From positions 1,178,001 through 1,242,000 of the forward strand of contig OX460916.1 in NCBI GenBank assembly GCA_949788275.1: a stretch of 64,000 bases of DNA, written 5' to 3'. Source of the DNA: Weeksellaceae bacterium. Lineage in GTDB: Bacteria > Bacteroidota > Bacteroidia > Flavobacteriales > Weeksellaceae. The notes under the pieces were generated by a model. The model was not told where the DNA came from. It did no database searches and was given only the letters and a program-made list of their open reading frames with translations. The translations under genes and the position numbers were made by a program. This document shows, one piece after another, positions 18,044 to 27,152 of the stretch (positions within the stretch are counted from its first letter, which is position 1; every line of letters begins with the position of its first letter).

Positions 18044-19258
18044 ATGAGATCATTTTTACAATTGCTTGCACGGGAATTTAAACTCTTTAATCAAAACAAG
18101 GTTCTGCGAATTCTTTTCATTGGAGCCCCCATTATGTATGGTATTTTGATTGGAAGCGTTTATGAAAAAGGAAAGGTCACCGATTTACCCATTGTGGTGG
18201 TCGATGAAGATCAGTCGGTGATGAGCCAAAAACTGATTACAATGTTGGGGGAAAATGAAGTGATTTATGTATCTGACATTCTTCCGAATACCCAGCATTC
18301 CCGTACCATTGCCTTGGAAAAAGAAGCACCCTGTGTGGTGCTTATTCCAAAAGATTTCGAGAAAAACCTTTACCAAAAGCGCTATCCTGAGCTAACGGTT
18401 TTCGTAGATGCATCGAATACCCTAACCGCCAATTTTGCTGCAAACGCCATCAATGTAAGTGCGCAAACCTTTAAGGTGGGGATACAAGTTGAAGGTTTAA
18501 AAAAACAGGGATTGAGCGAAACCGTTGCCATGACCCAATACGAACCGTTTAAAACCACCATTATTAAGCAAAACATACGCAGTGGAAACTATTTATATTT
18601 TATGTTACCCGGTGTTTTGTTGACGGTGTTTCAGCAAGTGTTATTATTGGGATTGGCCCTTACCTTTTCAGCTGAATTTGAAAACGGGACTTTCCGTAGT
18701 CTCGTTGAACGAATTCGTAATCCGTTGGGGTTAATCGCCGTAAAAGTCATTCCTTATATGTTGATGTCGATTGGGATTATCGTTTTATACTACGGTTTTT
18801 CCATCTATTATCGTTTACCCTTAAAGACCGATTTAGCCGTCTTTGGTTTAGCGACAATGGCCTTTATTGCAGCCGTTAGTTTTTTAGGAATCTTGGTCAG
18901 TATTTTATTACCGAATCAATTAAAAGCGACCGAAGTTTTAATGGTTGTGGCCACCCCTAGTTTTATTATTAGCGGATTTACATGGCCCTTGAGTCAGATG
19001 CCTGTTTGGGTACAACATGTAGCCAACTGCATTCCGCTAACCCATTATTTAAAGATCTACCGTACCCTCTTTGTAGAGCAGGGTACAATGCATCAAATAC
19101 AAGGACCTTTAAATGCGTTATTAATTACTTCGGGTATTTGTTTAACCATTGCAGCTATCGCCTTAAATGTTAAAATTAAAAAAGAACATAAACTAAGGGT
19201 GTTGGAGAAAAGTGTGCCCATACCAGGAGATTCAACCCAAGTTCCCCCACTCGCCTAG
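18044..19258 (+). CDS. ABC-2 type permease (drug/export family)
   Basis: 404 residues. One membrane segment near residues 23-42 is followed by a large periplasmic domain (about residues 45-180), then five or six hydrophobic segments from about residue 185 to 375. The signature G-x-E-F-E-N-G-T-F-R-S-L occurs just after the second segment, as in ABC-2 permeases of the YhhJ/YbhS type. There is no Walker A or signature motif, so this is only the transmembrane part. Such permeases usually occur in pairs with an ATPase; here only one permease and no ATPase follow, as the next gene is convergent recG. Function: export of an unknown small molecule, possibly with an ATPase encoded elsewhere. Confidence 0.85.
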   Translation: MRSFLQLLAREFKLFNQNKVLRILFIGAPIMYGILIGSVYEKGKVTDLPIVVVDEDQSVMSQKLITMLGENEVIYVSDILPNTQHSRTIALEKEAPCVVLIPKDFEKNLYQKRYPELTVFVDASNTLTANFAANAINVSAQTFKVGIQVEGLKKQGLSETVAMTQYEPFKTTIIKQNIRSGNYLYFMLPGVLLTVFQQVLLLGLALTFSAEFENGTFRSLVERIRNPLGLIAVKVIPYMLMSIGIIVLYYGFSIYYRLPLKTDLAVFGLATMAFIAAVSFLGILVSILLPNQLKATEVLMVVATPSFIISGFTWPLSQMPVWVQHVANCIPLTHYLKIYRTLFVEQGTMHQIQGPLNALLITSGICLTIAAIALNVKIKKEHKLRVLEKSVPIPGDSTQVPPLA

Positions 19259-19287
19259 CCCTTCACACATTTTGGTGAACCCTCTAA

Positions 19288-19328
19288 AAAACGACAAAAG
19301 CGATCTTACGGATCGCTTTTGTCGTTTT
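19288..19328. terminator. Bidirectional terminator between the export operon and recG
   Basis: Perfect 18-bp stem (AAAACGACAAAAGCGATC and its reverse complement) with a 5-base loop, between convergent genes. It is the strongest terminator in the window. Confidence 0.9.
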
Positions 19329-19351
19329 AGTCATTTTATGTAGCATAGGAT

Positions 19352-21460
19352 TTAGCTAATCATGCTCCAGCCTATTTTTTCTTTCAAGTTTTCAACAAAA
19401 TATTGGCGAGTTGCAAGCAGTTCGGGCGAACTCAGCGTAGGATCTTTAGCGAGAATGGATTCCACCACTTTTCGTGTCGCCGCTAAAATTTTCTTATCCT
19501 TGGTTAAATCGGCAATTTTAAAGTTCAACACACCACTTTGTTGCGTTCCCATCATATCGCCAGGACCACGAATTTCTAAATCAACTTCTGCCACTTCAAA
19601 GCCATCGTTGGTTCTACACATGGTTTCAATGCGTTTATACGACACGGGGTTTAATTTACCGCCCGTCATTAGAATACAATACGATTGTTCGCCTCCTCGC
19701 CCTACACGTCCTCTTAGCTGGTGGAGTTGAGATAACCCAAATCGCTCCGAATTTTCAATCACCATCACGGTGGCATTCGGTACGTTCACCCCTACTTCAA
19801 TCACCGTAGTGGCGACAAGAATTTGCGTTTCGCCTCTCTTAAAGCGTTGCATTTCGAATTCCTTATCGGCTGGTTTTTGTTTTCCATGCACAATACCCAC
19901 CGCATATTCTGGTAATGGAAAGGCCCTTGATAAACTCTCAAACCCATCCATTAAATCTTTTAAGTCGAGTTTTTCCGATTCCTCAATCAAAGGATACACA
20001 ATATAGCACTGTCTACCCTTGGCCAACTCCTCTTTTATAAACTGAAACAAAGCCAAACGGTGAGCATCGGTTTTATGCAACGTTTTAATCGGTTTACGCC
20101 CTTGGGGCAGTTCATCGATCACAGAAACATCTAAATCACCGTATAAACTCATAGACAGCGTCCGCGGAATAGGCGTTGCAGTCATTACTAACACATGGGG
20201 CGGAAGAACGGCTTTACGCCAAAACTTAGCGCGCTGAGCCACGCCAAAACGGTGTTGCTCATCAATAATCGCTAGCCCTAGATTCTTAAAAACCACCGTA
20301 TCTTCCAACAAGGCATGGGTTCCAATAATAATATGCAATGTTCCATCGGCCAATTGCTCTAAAATGGGTTGGCGTTTTTTCTTGGTGAGCGACCCTGTTA
20401 ACAGCGCAATATTCACATTCATATCGCCGAGCATTTCACTTAGCGACTGGGCATGTTGTTGTGCTAAAATTTCGGTCGGTGCAATTAAAGCAGCCTGAAA
20501 ACCATTATCCAAAGCAATTAACATGGTTAAAAGTGCAACCATGGTCTTCCCTGACCCCACATCACCTTGCAACAAACGGTTCATTTGTGAAGGTAACCGC
20601 AAATCCATCCGAATTTCCTTCACCACTCGTTTTTGGGCATTGGTCAATTCAAAAGGAAGGTGGTCGGTATAGAACGTATTAAAGTAATCCCCAATTTGCA
20701 GAAAGGGATGACTTTTAATCCGCTGTTTATTCGCCATTTTCTTGGTGAGCATCTGAAGGTTTAAAAAGAAAAACTCTTCAAACTTTAAACGAATCTCTGC
20801 TCTTTTTAGTTCATCTAAATTCGCTGGAAAATGAATGGTCTTATAAGCCTCTTTTCTGTTCATCAGCTTAAATCGATCGAGAATTGCTTGGGGAATATTT
20901 TCGGGAATCGGTAAATTTTCATCGAACAGGCTTTGCACCATTTTCTGAAGAACGCGGTTGCTTATACCTCGCTTTTGTAACTTTTCGGTACTCGAATACA
21001 CTGGAAAAAGCCCTGTAGGAACTTTTTTCTGATCATCAACGGCTTCAATCTCGGGATGGACAATATTGTAGTTCCCATTAAAATCGTTTACACGACCATA
21101 GACCACTATCGGCTTAAACAGATCTTTTTTCATCTTGTCCACTAACCAACTCGAGTACTTAAACCAAACCAGTTCCATGGTCCCTGTACCGTCTTGTATT
21201 TTACCCACAAGTCGTTTCACTTTCCCTTGTTTCACTTCGTCCAAGGAAACGAGTTGGCCATTGAGCTGAATCTCTACACTACTCGCCCTTACTTCACTAA
21301 TTTTATAGTAGGTCGAACGATCAACATAACGAAACGGAAAATACTCGATTAAATCTTCGTATCGAAACACGTTCAGTTCGTCTTGCAAAACCTTTGCACG
21401 CTCAGGCCCAACGCCTTTTAAATACTCTAAGGTTTTCTTAAGCGGATTGTTATACATCAT
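19352..21460 (-). CDS. recG: ATP-dependent DNA helicase RecG
   Basis: 702 residues, normal for RecG. An N-terminal wedge/OB domain (Y-L-K-G-V-G-P-E-R-A near residue 13; F-P-F-R-Y-V-D-R-S) is followed by superfamily 2 helicase motifs: Walker A L-L-Q-G-D-V-G-S-G-K-T, motif II D-E-Q-H-R-F-G, motif III T-A-T-P-I-P-R-T, and motif VI Q-L-R-G-R-V-G-R-G near residue 600. RecG remodels stalled replication forks and branched recombination intermediates. It is monocistronic and minus-strand, sharing a terminator with the export operon. The first two codons are both ATG, so the second could also be the start. Confidence 0.96.
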   Translation of the reverse strand: MMYNNPLKKTLEYLKGVGPERAKVLQDELNVFRYEDLIEYFPFRYVDRSTYYKISEVRASSVEIQLNGQLVSLDEVKQGKVKRLVGKIQDGTGTMELVWFKYSSWLVDKMKKDLFKPIVVYGRVNDFNGNYNIVHPEIEAVDDQKKVPTGLFPVYSSTEKLQKRGISNRVLQKMVQSLFDENLPIPENIPQAILDRFKLMNRKEAYKTIHFPANLDELKRAEIRLKFEEFFFLNLQMLTKKMANKQRIKSHPFLQIGDYFNTFYTDHLPFELTNAQKRVVKEIRMDLRLPSQMNRLLQGDVGSGKTMVALLTMLIALDNGFQAALIAPTEILAQQHAQSLSEMLGDMNVNIALLTGSLTKKKRQPILEQLADGTLHIIIGTHALLEDTVVFKNLGLAIIDEQHRFGVAQRAKFWRKAVLPPHVLVMTATPIPRTLSMSLYGDLDVSVIDELPQGRKPIKTLHKTDAHRLALFQFIKEELAKGRQCYIVYPLIEESEKLDLKDLMDGFESLSRAFPLPEYAVGIVHGKQKPADKEFEMQRFKRGETQILVATTVIEVGVNVPNATVMVIENSERFGLSQLHQLRGRVGRGGEQSYCILMTGGKLNPVSYKRIETMCRTNDGFEVAEVDLEIRGPGDMMGTQQSGVLNFKIADLTKDKKILAATRKVVESILAKDPTLSSPELLATRQYFVENLKEKIGWSMIS

Positions 21461-21542
21461 CGAAGAATTATCCAGCGAATTTAAGGATTTTTCACGACAA
21501 AGAATGTCTGCCTAATGTAAAAACCGATTCTCAAAATTCTTG

Positions 21543-21550
21543 TATATTTG
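21543..21550 (+). promoter_or_regulatory. -7 box TATATTTG of the thioredoxin-like pair
   Basis: Exact TAnnTTTG match, 17-24 bases before the ATG at 21567. It lies downstream of an in-frame ATG at 21540, which argues for 21567 as the true start. Confidence 0.55.
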
Positions 21551-21566
21551 TTCAAAATTATTTATT

Positions 21567-22154
21567 ATGAGTCTGAACACCTATTTCACGGAAGGGTTAA
21601 GTTATGAAAACTATATCGAATATACAGAGGATGCCTTAGAAGCTGAAATTGAAATTGATGATCCTCAAGAATTAGTTCAATACTACGCTATTAACTTACA
21701 AAGAATGAGAAGAATACACAAGACCTTCAAATTCAGTAATGCACAAAAAAAGCGTATTGAAGCCATCGAAAATAACTTCAAAATATTAATCATTACGGAA
21801 GGTTGGTGTGGAGACGCCTCGCAAATTGTTCCTATTGTAGAACGTTTAGCAGAAGCCTTAAAGGTAGAATGTAAATTCGTCTTACGCGATCAGCATATGG
21901 ATTTAATGGAAAATTACAAAACCAATAACACCATTTCTATTCCCATTATTGTAGGTGTAGATCAAGAAGGGGAAGAACTATTCCGTTTCGGACCACGTCC
22001 TGCTCGCGGAATGGAGATCTTAACCAAATTCAAAGAAAATCCCGATCGCTATTCAAAAGAAGAATTCCATGAAGATCTTCAGCGCTATTATAACGAAAAT
22101 AAAGGTGAAGATACCGTTAACGAACTATTAGATTTAATCGATGAAAGCAAATAA
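21567..22154 (+). CDS. Thioredoxin-family protein with a degenerate W-C-G-D-A site
   Basis: 195 residues from the ATG at 21567. I chose this over the ATG at 21540 because a promoter box lies between the two and M-S-L-N-T-Y-F is the more natural N terminus. An N-terminal helical part (to about residue 70) leads into a thioredoxin fold, I-L-I-I-T-E-G-W-C-G-D-A-S-Q-I-V-P, then S-I-P-I-I-V-G-V with the cis-proline. The usual second active-site Cys is Ala, so it cannot form a standard C-x-x-C disulfide. This W-C-G-D variant is common in a cytoplasmic family of unknown role in Firmicutes and Bacteroidota. No signal peptide. It overlaps the next gene by 14 bases, so the pair is translationally coupled. 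Confidence 0.8.
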   Translation: MSLNTYFTEGLSYENYIEYTEDALEAEIEIDDPQELVQYYAINLQRMRRIHKTFKFSNAQKKRIEAIENNFKILIITEGWCGDASQIVPIVERLAEALKVECKFVLRDQHMDLMENYKTNNTISIPIIVGVDQEGEELFRFGPRPARGMEILTKFKENPDRYSKEEFHEDLQRYYNENKGEDTVNELLDLIDESK

Positions 22155-22701
22155 GCAAATGCTATTAGCAGGCTGCGTTGTAGCTGCGCTTATAGCGATT
22201 ATGTTTACCCCTGTTGGCACCTATTTAAAAGGATTAATGGAAGACGATACCTACCTTGCTGGGAATAAATCCGATCTTTCAAATAGCGACTACGACATTG
22301 ATTTAATCGGTCATAATGGTGCACAAAACACCAATTTAATCGATTTTAAAAACAGTGGCGAAGTTGTCTTTCTAAATTACTGGGGAAGCTGGTGTCCACC
22401 CTGTGTGGAAGAAATGCCTTCGATTCAAAAGTTATTTGAAGCCAAAAAACAAAAAGTAAAATTTGTATTGATCGCTATACAAGACAAACCCAAGACATTT
22501 AACGCGTTTTTACAGAAAAACAGCTATACAATGCCTGTATTTGAACCAAATAGCCCCATATCAAACAAAATGATGCCCCTTGTTTTTCCAACGACTTACA
22601 TCCTCAACAAAAAAGGAGAAGTGGTGTTGAAAGAAAATAAAACCCGCGATTGGAACGACAAAGAAATTAACGATTTACTCGACAAACTCATTGCCGAATA
22701 A
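22141..22701 (+). CDS. TlpA/ResA-like membrane-anchored thiol-disulfide reductase
   Basis: 186 residues. An uncleaved N-terminal membrane segment (about residues 7-28) anchors a periplasmic thioredoxin domain with the reducing active site W-G-S-W-C-P-P-C near residues 82-89 and V-F-P-T-T-Y carrying the cis-proline. Such proteins keep thiols reduced in the periplasm, for example for cytochrome c maturation. It overlaps the upstream thioredoxin-fold gene by 14 bases and ends at a terminator, so the two form a closed operon. Confidence 0.88.
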   Translation: MKANKQMLLAGCVVAALIAIMFTPVGTYLKGLMEDDTYLAGNKSDLSNSDYDIDLIGHNGAQNTNLIDFKNSGEVVFLNYWGSWCPPCVEEMPSIQKLFEAKKQKVKFVLIAIQDKPKTFNAFLQKNSYTMPVFEPNSPISNKMMPLVFPTTYILNKKGEVVLKENKTRDWNDKEINDLLDKLIAE

Positions 22702-22710
22702 ACACAACCA

Positions 22711-22740
22711 AAAAAGCTTCTCGTTCAGAGAAGCTTTTTT
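22711..22740 (+). terminator. Terminator of the thioredoxin-like operon
   Basis: Perfect 12-bp stem (AAAAAGCTTCTC / GAGAAGCTTTTT) with a 5-base loop and a T-run, 10 bases after the stop codon. Confidence 0.85.
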
Positions 22741-22764
22741 TATATCGATTGGTTATATTTTATT

Positions 22765-22880
22765 CGGGCGGCCGCTACGCGCCGGGCTATGCGCTATATC
22801 TTTGCTGCAACAATATCTCGATAAGGTGTAACATAAGGTGGCAGCAAAGGATGCCGCTGCTATCCCTGCCGCAGCAGGAG
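22765..22880 (-). repeat. Flavobacterial REP-like palindromic element, copy 2 (inverted)
   Basis: Read on the minus strand it repeats the outer blocks of the 15430 element: GGGATAGCAGCGGCATCCTT on one side and GCATAGCCCGGCGCGTAGCG then GCCGCCC on the other. The middle differs: its stem is CTTTGCTGC / GCAGCAAAG rather than the T-run/A-run stem of copy 1. It sits between the thioredoxin-like operon and the uvrA stop codon. Confidence 0.8.
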
Positions 22881-22953
22881 CTTCTTAGATAGAGGTTTAA
22901 TTTTAGATAAAATTTAATTATTTATCTAGTATCTTATATCTCTCATCTAGTAT

Positions 22954-25764
22954 CTAATTTCTTCCCACTTTATCTTTCAAAAAATGACCAGTGTAGGAAT
23001 CTTTTACCTTGGCAATTTGCTCTGGTGTACCCGTAGCAACAAGATTTCCACCACGCTTTCCTCCTTCAGGACCTAGATCAATTACCCAGTCAGCCACTTT
23101 AATAATATCCATATTGTGTTCAATGACAAAAACAGAATGACCCAAATCAATTAGCGCACGCAGTGCTTTAATTAACTTTTGAATATCGTGGAAATGCAAT
23201 CCGGTTGAAGGTTCATCGAAAATAAACAAGCTCTTGTCTTTGGTTTCCCCTTTGGTTAAAAAGGAAGCTAATTTAATCCGTTGCGCTTCACCCCCCGATA
23301 AGGTATTCGACGATTGGCCTAATTGGACATAGCCCAAACCAACACTTTGTAAAGCCAATAGTTTTTCAACGATGCGCTTTTGCTTATGCGCTTGGAAAAA
23401 AGCGACGCCTTCATCAATGGTCATGCTTAAGATATCGGCAATCGATTGACCTTCAAACTTAATCTCCAAGACTTCTTTCTTAAAACGATTCCCATGGCAA
23501 TCTTCGCAAATTAAATCAACATCGGCCATAAATTGCATTTCAATGGTAATGGTTCCTTCCCCTTTACAGGTATCACAACGACCACCATCGACATTAAACG
23601 AGAAATGCTTCGCCTGAAAGCCCATTAACTGACTGGCTTTTTGAGAGGCATACAGGTTTCTAATGTCGTCGTAGGCTTTGATATAGGTCACGGGATTCGA
23701 TCGCGACGATTTCCCAATCGGGTTTTGATCGATTAGCTCAATGCCTTTTAATTGGCTTAAATCCCCTTTTAACTCATCAAATTCGCCAATTTTATTGCCA
23801 TAGATATCAAAATGACGTTGCAACGCAGGCGTTAATATATCTTTCATTAATGTCGATTTTCCAGAACCCGATACCCCCGTAATAACGGTAAGCATATGCA
23901 GTGGAAATTTGACATCAATGTTTTTTAAATTATTTTCCCGCGCACCGATGATTTCCAAATAATCTTTCGGAGCAATTCGGTGTTTTGGTTGTTCAATTTC
24001 AAAAACGCCATTTAAATATTTCGCGGTAATCGTATCCGATTTTAAAAGTTCAGCATAGGTTCCTTCAAACACGACTTCCCCCCCATTGGTACCCGCTTCA
24101 GGACCAATATCGATGATGTAATCCGCGGCTTTCATAATGTCCTCGTCGTGTTCAACCACTATCACGGTATTCCCTAAATCGCGTAAACGATGAAGAATCG
24201 TAATAAAGCGCTCGGTATCTTTCGAATGCAGACCAATGGATGGTTCATCGAGAATATACATGGATCCCACTAAACTACTCCCTAAAGAAGTAGCTAAATT
24301 AATGCGTTGACTTTCTCCACCCGATAAGGTATTCGATGCCCGATTTAGCGTCAAATAATCTAAACCAACATCTAAAAGAAAATTCAGACGAGAATCTATT
24401 TCATAAATAATTCGCTTGGCCACTTCCTTTTCATAAGCCGTAAATTCAATCGAAGCAAAAAAAGCTTTTAATTCATCCAAAGGCAAATCGACCAAATCCA
24501 TAATCGATTTTTGACTAATTTTCACATAATTAGTCTCTTTGCGCAAACGCTTCCCCTTACACGTAGGGCAATTGGTTTTCCCGCGATAACGAGAAAGCAT
24601 TACTCGATATTGAATTTTGTAATTATTCGCTTCCACCATCGAAAAGAAACCGTCGATTCCTTCCCAACTACCTTCGCCTCGCCAAAGAAAATCCTTTTGA
24701 TCTTCCGTTAGCTCAAAATACGGTTTGTGAATAGGGAAATCCACTTTTTTAGCTTCCTTAATAAATGTATTCTTCCATTCGCTCATTTTATCACCATTCC
24801 AGGCAACAACAGCATCTTCATATACCGAAAGCGTTTTATTAGGAATCACTAAATTATCGTCAACACCAATCACTTTCCCATAGCCTTCACAGGTAGGACA
24901 AGCGCCATAAGGGTTATTAAAGCTAAAGAAATGCGTTGTGGGCTCATTGAATTCTATCCCATCCGCCTCGAATTTATTGGAAAAGGTTTTGATCGATTCA
25001 TCGGTCATGTTTTGCAACACAATTTCCCCTTTTCCTTCGAAAAAAGCCGTTGAAATCGAATCGGCTAAACGGTGATAAAAGGCCTCATCTTCACTGGATG
25101 CAACCGCAATACGATCAATAACCAGATAAATCACATTTTCGGGTTGAGGCTCGAAATTAAACGATAGTAAGTCTTGTATTTTGACTTGTTTTCCATCGAC
25201 TGTAAGTCGGGTAAAACCTTGTTGTTGTAGAATGGATAAATGTTCAGTAAACGTTCGGTCTTCTGGAACCACCAAATGAATCATCAACATCAATTTCGTC
25301 TCTAAATCGAACGATTGAATATAATCCACCACATCGGTTACCGTATCTTTTTTAACTTCCTCTCCGGTGACAGGCGAAAACGTACGCCCAATACGAGCAT
25401 AAAGCAATTTAAGATAATCGAATAACTCGGTTGATGTACCCACGGTTGAACGTGGATTGGTTGAACTGACCTTTTGTTGAATGGCTATCGCTGGTGCAAT
25501 ACCATGGATATAATCGACCTGAGGTTTGTCTAATTTACCAAGAAACTGGCGAGCATACGATGAAAGACTTTCAACATACCGCCTTTGTCCTTCAGCATAT
25601 AAAGTATCAAAAGCCAGGGTCGATTTACCAGAACCAGACATTCCTGTAATAACCACTAATTTATTCTTTGGAATAGCCAGGTCTATGTTCTTCAAATTAT
25701 GAAGTTTAGCCCCTTTTATCAAGATGTATTCCTTTGGATCTAATTGACTGATATCTCTTTTCAT
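22954..25764 (-). CDS. uvrA: Excinuclease ABC subunit UvrA
   Basis: 936 residues, standard length. Two ABC ATPase modules are present: Walker A I-T-G-M-S-G-S-G-K-S-T-L-A near residues 38-50 and I-T-G-V-S-G-S-G-K-S-T-L-M in the second half. Each has an L-S-G-G-E signature (N-T-L-S-G-G-E-S-Q-R and N-T-L-S-G-G-E-A-Q-R). Zinc-finger C-P-T-C-E-G-Y, C-P-T-C-K-G-K and C-D-T-C-K-G-E / C-E-D-C-H-G-N motifs are intact. It recognises DNA damage and loads UvrB in nucleotide excision repair. Monocistronic; the -7 promoter box ends only 7 bases before the ATG, implying an almost leaderless mRNA. Confidence 0.97.
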   Translation of the reverse strand: MKRDISQLDPKEYILIKGAKLHNLKNIDLAIPKNKLVVITGMSGSGKSTLAFDTLYAEGQRRYVESLSSYARQFLGKLDKPQVDYIHGIAPAIAIQQKVSSTNPRSTVGTSTELFDYLKLLYARIGRTFSPVTGEEVKKDTVTDVVDYIQSFDLETKLMLMIHLVVPEDRTFTEHLSILQQQGFTRLTVDGKQVKIQDLLSFNFEPQPENVIYLVIDRIAVASSEDEAFYHRLADSISTAFFEGKGEIVLQNMTDESIKTFSNKFEADGIEFNEPTTHFFSFNNPYGACPTCEGYGKVIGVDDNLVIPNKTLSVYEDAVVAWNGDKMSEWKNTFIKEAKKVDFPIHKPYFELTEDQKDFLWRGEGSWEGIDGFFSMVEANNYKIQYRVMLSRYRGKTNCPTCKGKRLRKETNYVKISQKSIMDLVDLPLDELKAFFASIEFTAYEKEVAKRIIYEIDSRLNFLLDVGLDYLTLNRASNTLSGGESQRINLATSLGSSLVGSMYILDEPSIGLHSKDTERFITILHRLRDLGNTVIVVEHDEDIMKAADYIIDIGPEAGTNGGEVVFEGTYAELLKSDTITAKYLNGVFEIEQPKHRIAPKDYLEIIGARENNLKNIDVKFPLHMLTVITGVSGSGKSTLMKDILTPALQRHFDIYGNKIGEFDELKGDLSQLKGIELIDQNPIGKSSRSNPVTYIKAYDDIRNLYASQKASQLMGFQAKHFSFNVDGGRCDTCKGEGTITIEMQFMADVDLICEDCHGNRFKKEVLEIKFEGQSIADILSMTIDEGVAFFQAHKQKRIVEKLLALQSVGLGYVQLGQSSNTLSGGEAQRIKLASFLTKGETKDKSLFIFDEPSTGLHFHDIQKLIKALRALIDLGHSVFVIEHNMDIIKVADWVIDLGPEGGKRGGNLVATGTPEQIAKVKDSYTGHFLKDKVGRN

Positions 25765-25771
25765 GAGCGGA

Positions 25772-25779
25772 CAAAGTTA
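25772..25779 (-). promoter_or_regulatory. uvrA -7 box TAACTTTG
   Basis: TAnnTTTG on the minus strand with only 7 bases between the box and the ATG. Transcription would begin at or just before the start codon. Confidence 0.55.
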
Positions 25780-25919
25780 AGGTATTTCAATGAAAAAAAA
25801 CACCAATTCTAATGGTCTATTCAACTTTTACCTCCCTTCGATTGTAAACCAACACCGAAAATAAGAAAACCGACATAAGCCGAAAGGGAATTAAAAGGGA
25901 TAAATTACCAGAATAACGT

Positions 25920-25927
25920 TAATTTTG
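25920..25927 (+). promoter_or_regulatory. prmC -7 box TAATTTTG
   Basis: Exact TAnnTTTG match 18-25 bases upstream of the prmC ATG. Confidence 0.5.
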
Positions 25928-25944
25928 TAAAAAAATAGGGCTTT

Positions 25945-26787
25945 ATGACCGTGGAAACTGTAAAAGAACACTTTTACCTGTCTTTAAAAAATGAATTCGA
26001 TACCGAAACAATCGATCTGCTTTTTCGAATCTATCAAGAAGATCGCTTAGCGTGTTCGCCTCGGAGTAACGAGGCAAAAGTCGATCTTTCAATGGACGAT
26101 TTAACAACCGATTTAGAGGCTTTAAGAGAAGGGAAACCCATACAACAAGTCGTCGGAAAGGCTTTCTTTTACAACGATTCTTTTTTAGTGAATGAGCATA
26201 CCTTAATACCTAGACCCGAAACAGAGGAATTAATTGCCTTGATTGAAAGTGACTACCCCAATTCCACACCAAAACAGATCATTGATTTGGGGACGGGAAC
26301 AGGTTGTATACCCATTACGTTAGCAAAACAGTTTCCTGCATCAAGGGTTTCGGCTTTGGATATTTCGGAAGAAGCCTTAGAAATAGCCCGTGCGAATGCG
26401 AGAAACTTAAACGTTTCGATAACCTTTATACAGCAAAGTTTGTTAGAGGATATTCGTTTATCAGAATCTTATGATCTGATTGTCTCTAACCCACCTTACA
26501 TTCGAGACCTTGAAAAATTGGCGATGGATAGTACGGTTTTAGATTATGAACCCCATTTAGCGTTATTCGTAGACGATCAAGATCCTTTAATCTTTTACCG
26601 CCGTATTTGCGAATTCGCCCAAATACATCTAACCAAAGATGGCCGTGTTTATTGCGAGATCAACCAGTACTTAGGCCCTGAAACAAAAGCATTATTTGCG
26701 CTTTATTTTAAGGAAGTCGATTTATTCAAGGATATTTCAGGCAATGACCGAATCGTGAGGGGAAAGGGTTTAAGGTTTAAGGTTTAA
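25945..26787 (+). CDS. prmC: Release factor glutamine N5-methyltransferase
   Basis: 280 residues, the usual length. The N-terminal helical domain includes G-K-P-I-Q-Q-V-V-G-K-A-F-F-Y and I-P-R-P-E-T-E-E. It is followed by a Rossmann methyltransferase with the SAM loop D-L-G-T-G-T-G-C-I-P and the catalytic S-N-P-P-Y-I motif. It methylates the GGQ glutamine of peptide-chain release factors. The last codons are formed by a (GGTTTAA)3 tandem repeat that supplies the stop codon, so the extreme C terminus (G-L-R-F-K-V) may be set by repeat insertion. Monocistronic. Confidence 0.95.
   Translation: MTVETVKEHFYLSLKNEFDTETIDLLFRIYQEDRLACSPRSNEAKVDLSMDDLTTDLEALREGKPIQQVVGKAFFYNDSFLVNEHTLIPRPETEELIALIESDYPNSTPKQIIDLGTGTGCIPITLAKQFPASRVSALDISEEALEIARANARNLNVSITFIQQSLLEDIRLSESYDLIVSNPPYIRDLEKLAMDSTVLDYEPHLALFVDDQDPLIFYRRICEFAQIHLTKDGRVYCEINQYLGPETKALFALYFKEVDLFKDISGNDRIVRGKGLRFKV
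26767..26787 (+). repeat. (GGTTTAA)3 tandem repeat at the prmC stop codon
   Basis: Three perfect 7-base units. The reverse complement GTTTAAGGTTTAA recurs as TTAAACCTTAAAC at 26981-26993, so the intergenic DNA is bracketed by an inverted pair. Confidence 0.8.
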
Positions 26788-27152
26788 GGTTTAAGCTAAA
26801 AATTGGGATTTTTCTTTGCTAATAAAAGGCAGATTATTTCAAGAAATTCATTCAAAATATTCAATAAAAAGATGCCTATAGCTAAATCATATCGTTAATT
26901 GACTCTTCTCTATTCTTATTCAATTCGTACATATTATGATTAAATGTAATAAATATTAAGCGTGTTAAATTTTAAACTTTTTAAACCTTAAACACTTTTT
27001 TCATAGAATGTTCTATGAAAATAGCGCGGCGAATAGCCCGACTCGTGGCGGCGCCCCAAATAAAAAATTCTATCCCTAGTTGATCATTTTTTTTAACAAT
27101 GGCTTGATTTTTGTTTTTAGCAATGAAGTACTATAATAAAAATTTAGAAATT
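26788..27152. other. Intergenic region between prmC and the lipoprotein gene
   Basis: 365 bases without a gene. It holds an inverted GTTTAA-repeat partner at 26981-26993, a partial palindromic element at 26998-27056 and the lipoprotein leader. Confidence 0.6.
26998..27056 (+). repeat. Partial REP-like palindromic element, copy 3
   Basis: Central stem TTTTCATAGAA / TTCTATGAAAA (2-base loop) followed by GCGAATAGCCCGACTCGTGG, then CGGCGCCCC, similar to the right block of the elements at 15430 and 22765. The left block (GGGATAGCAGCGGCATCC) is missing, so this is a truncated copy. Confidence 0.6.

Noticed and set aside
21540-21566. Longer N terminus for the thioredoxin-fold protein
   Set aside because: A TAnnTTTG promoter box lies downstream of the 21540 start, so transcripts would not include it.
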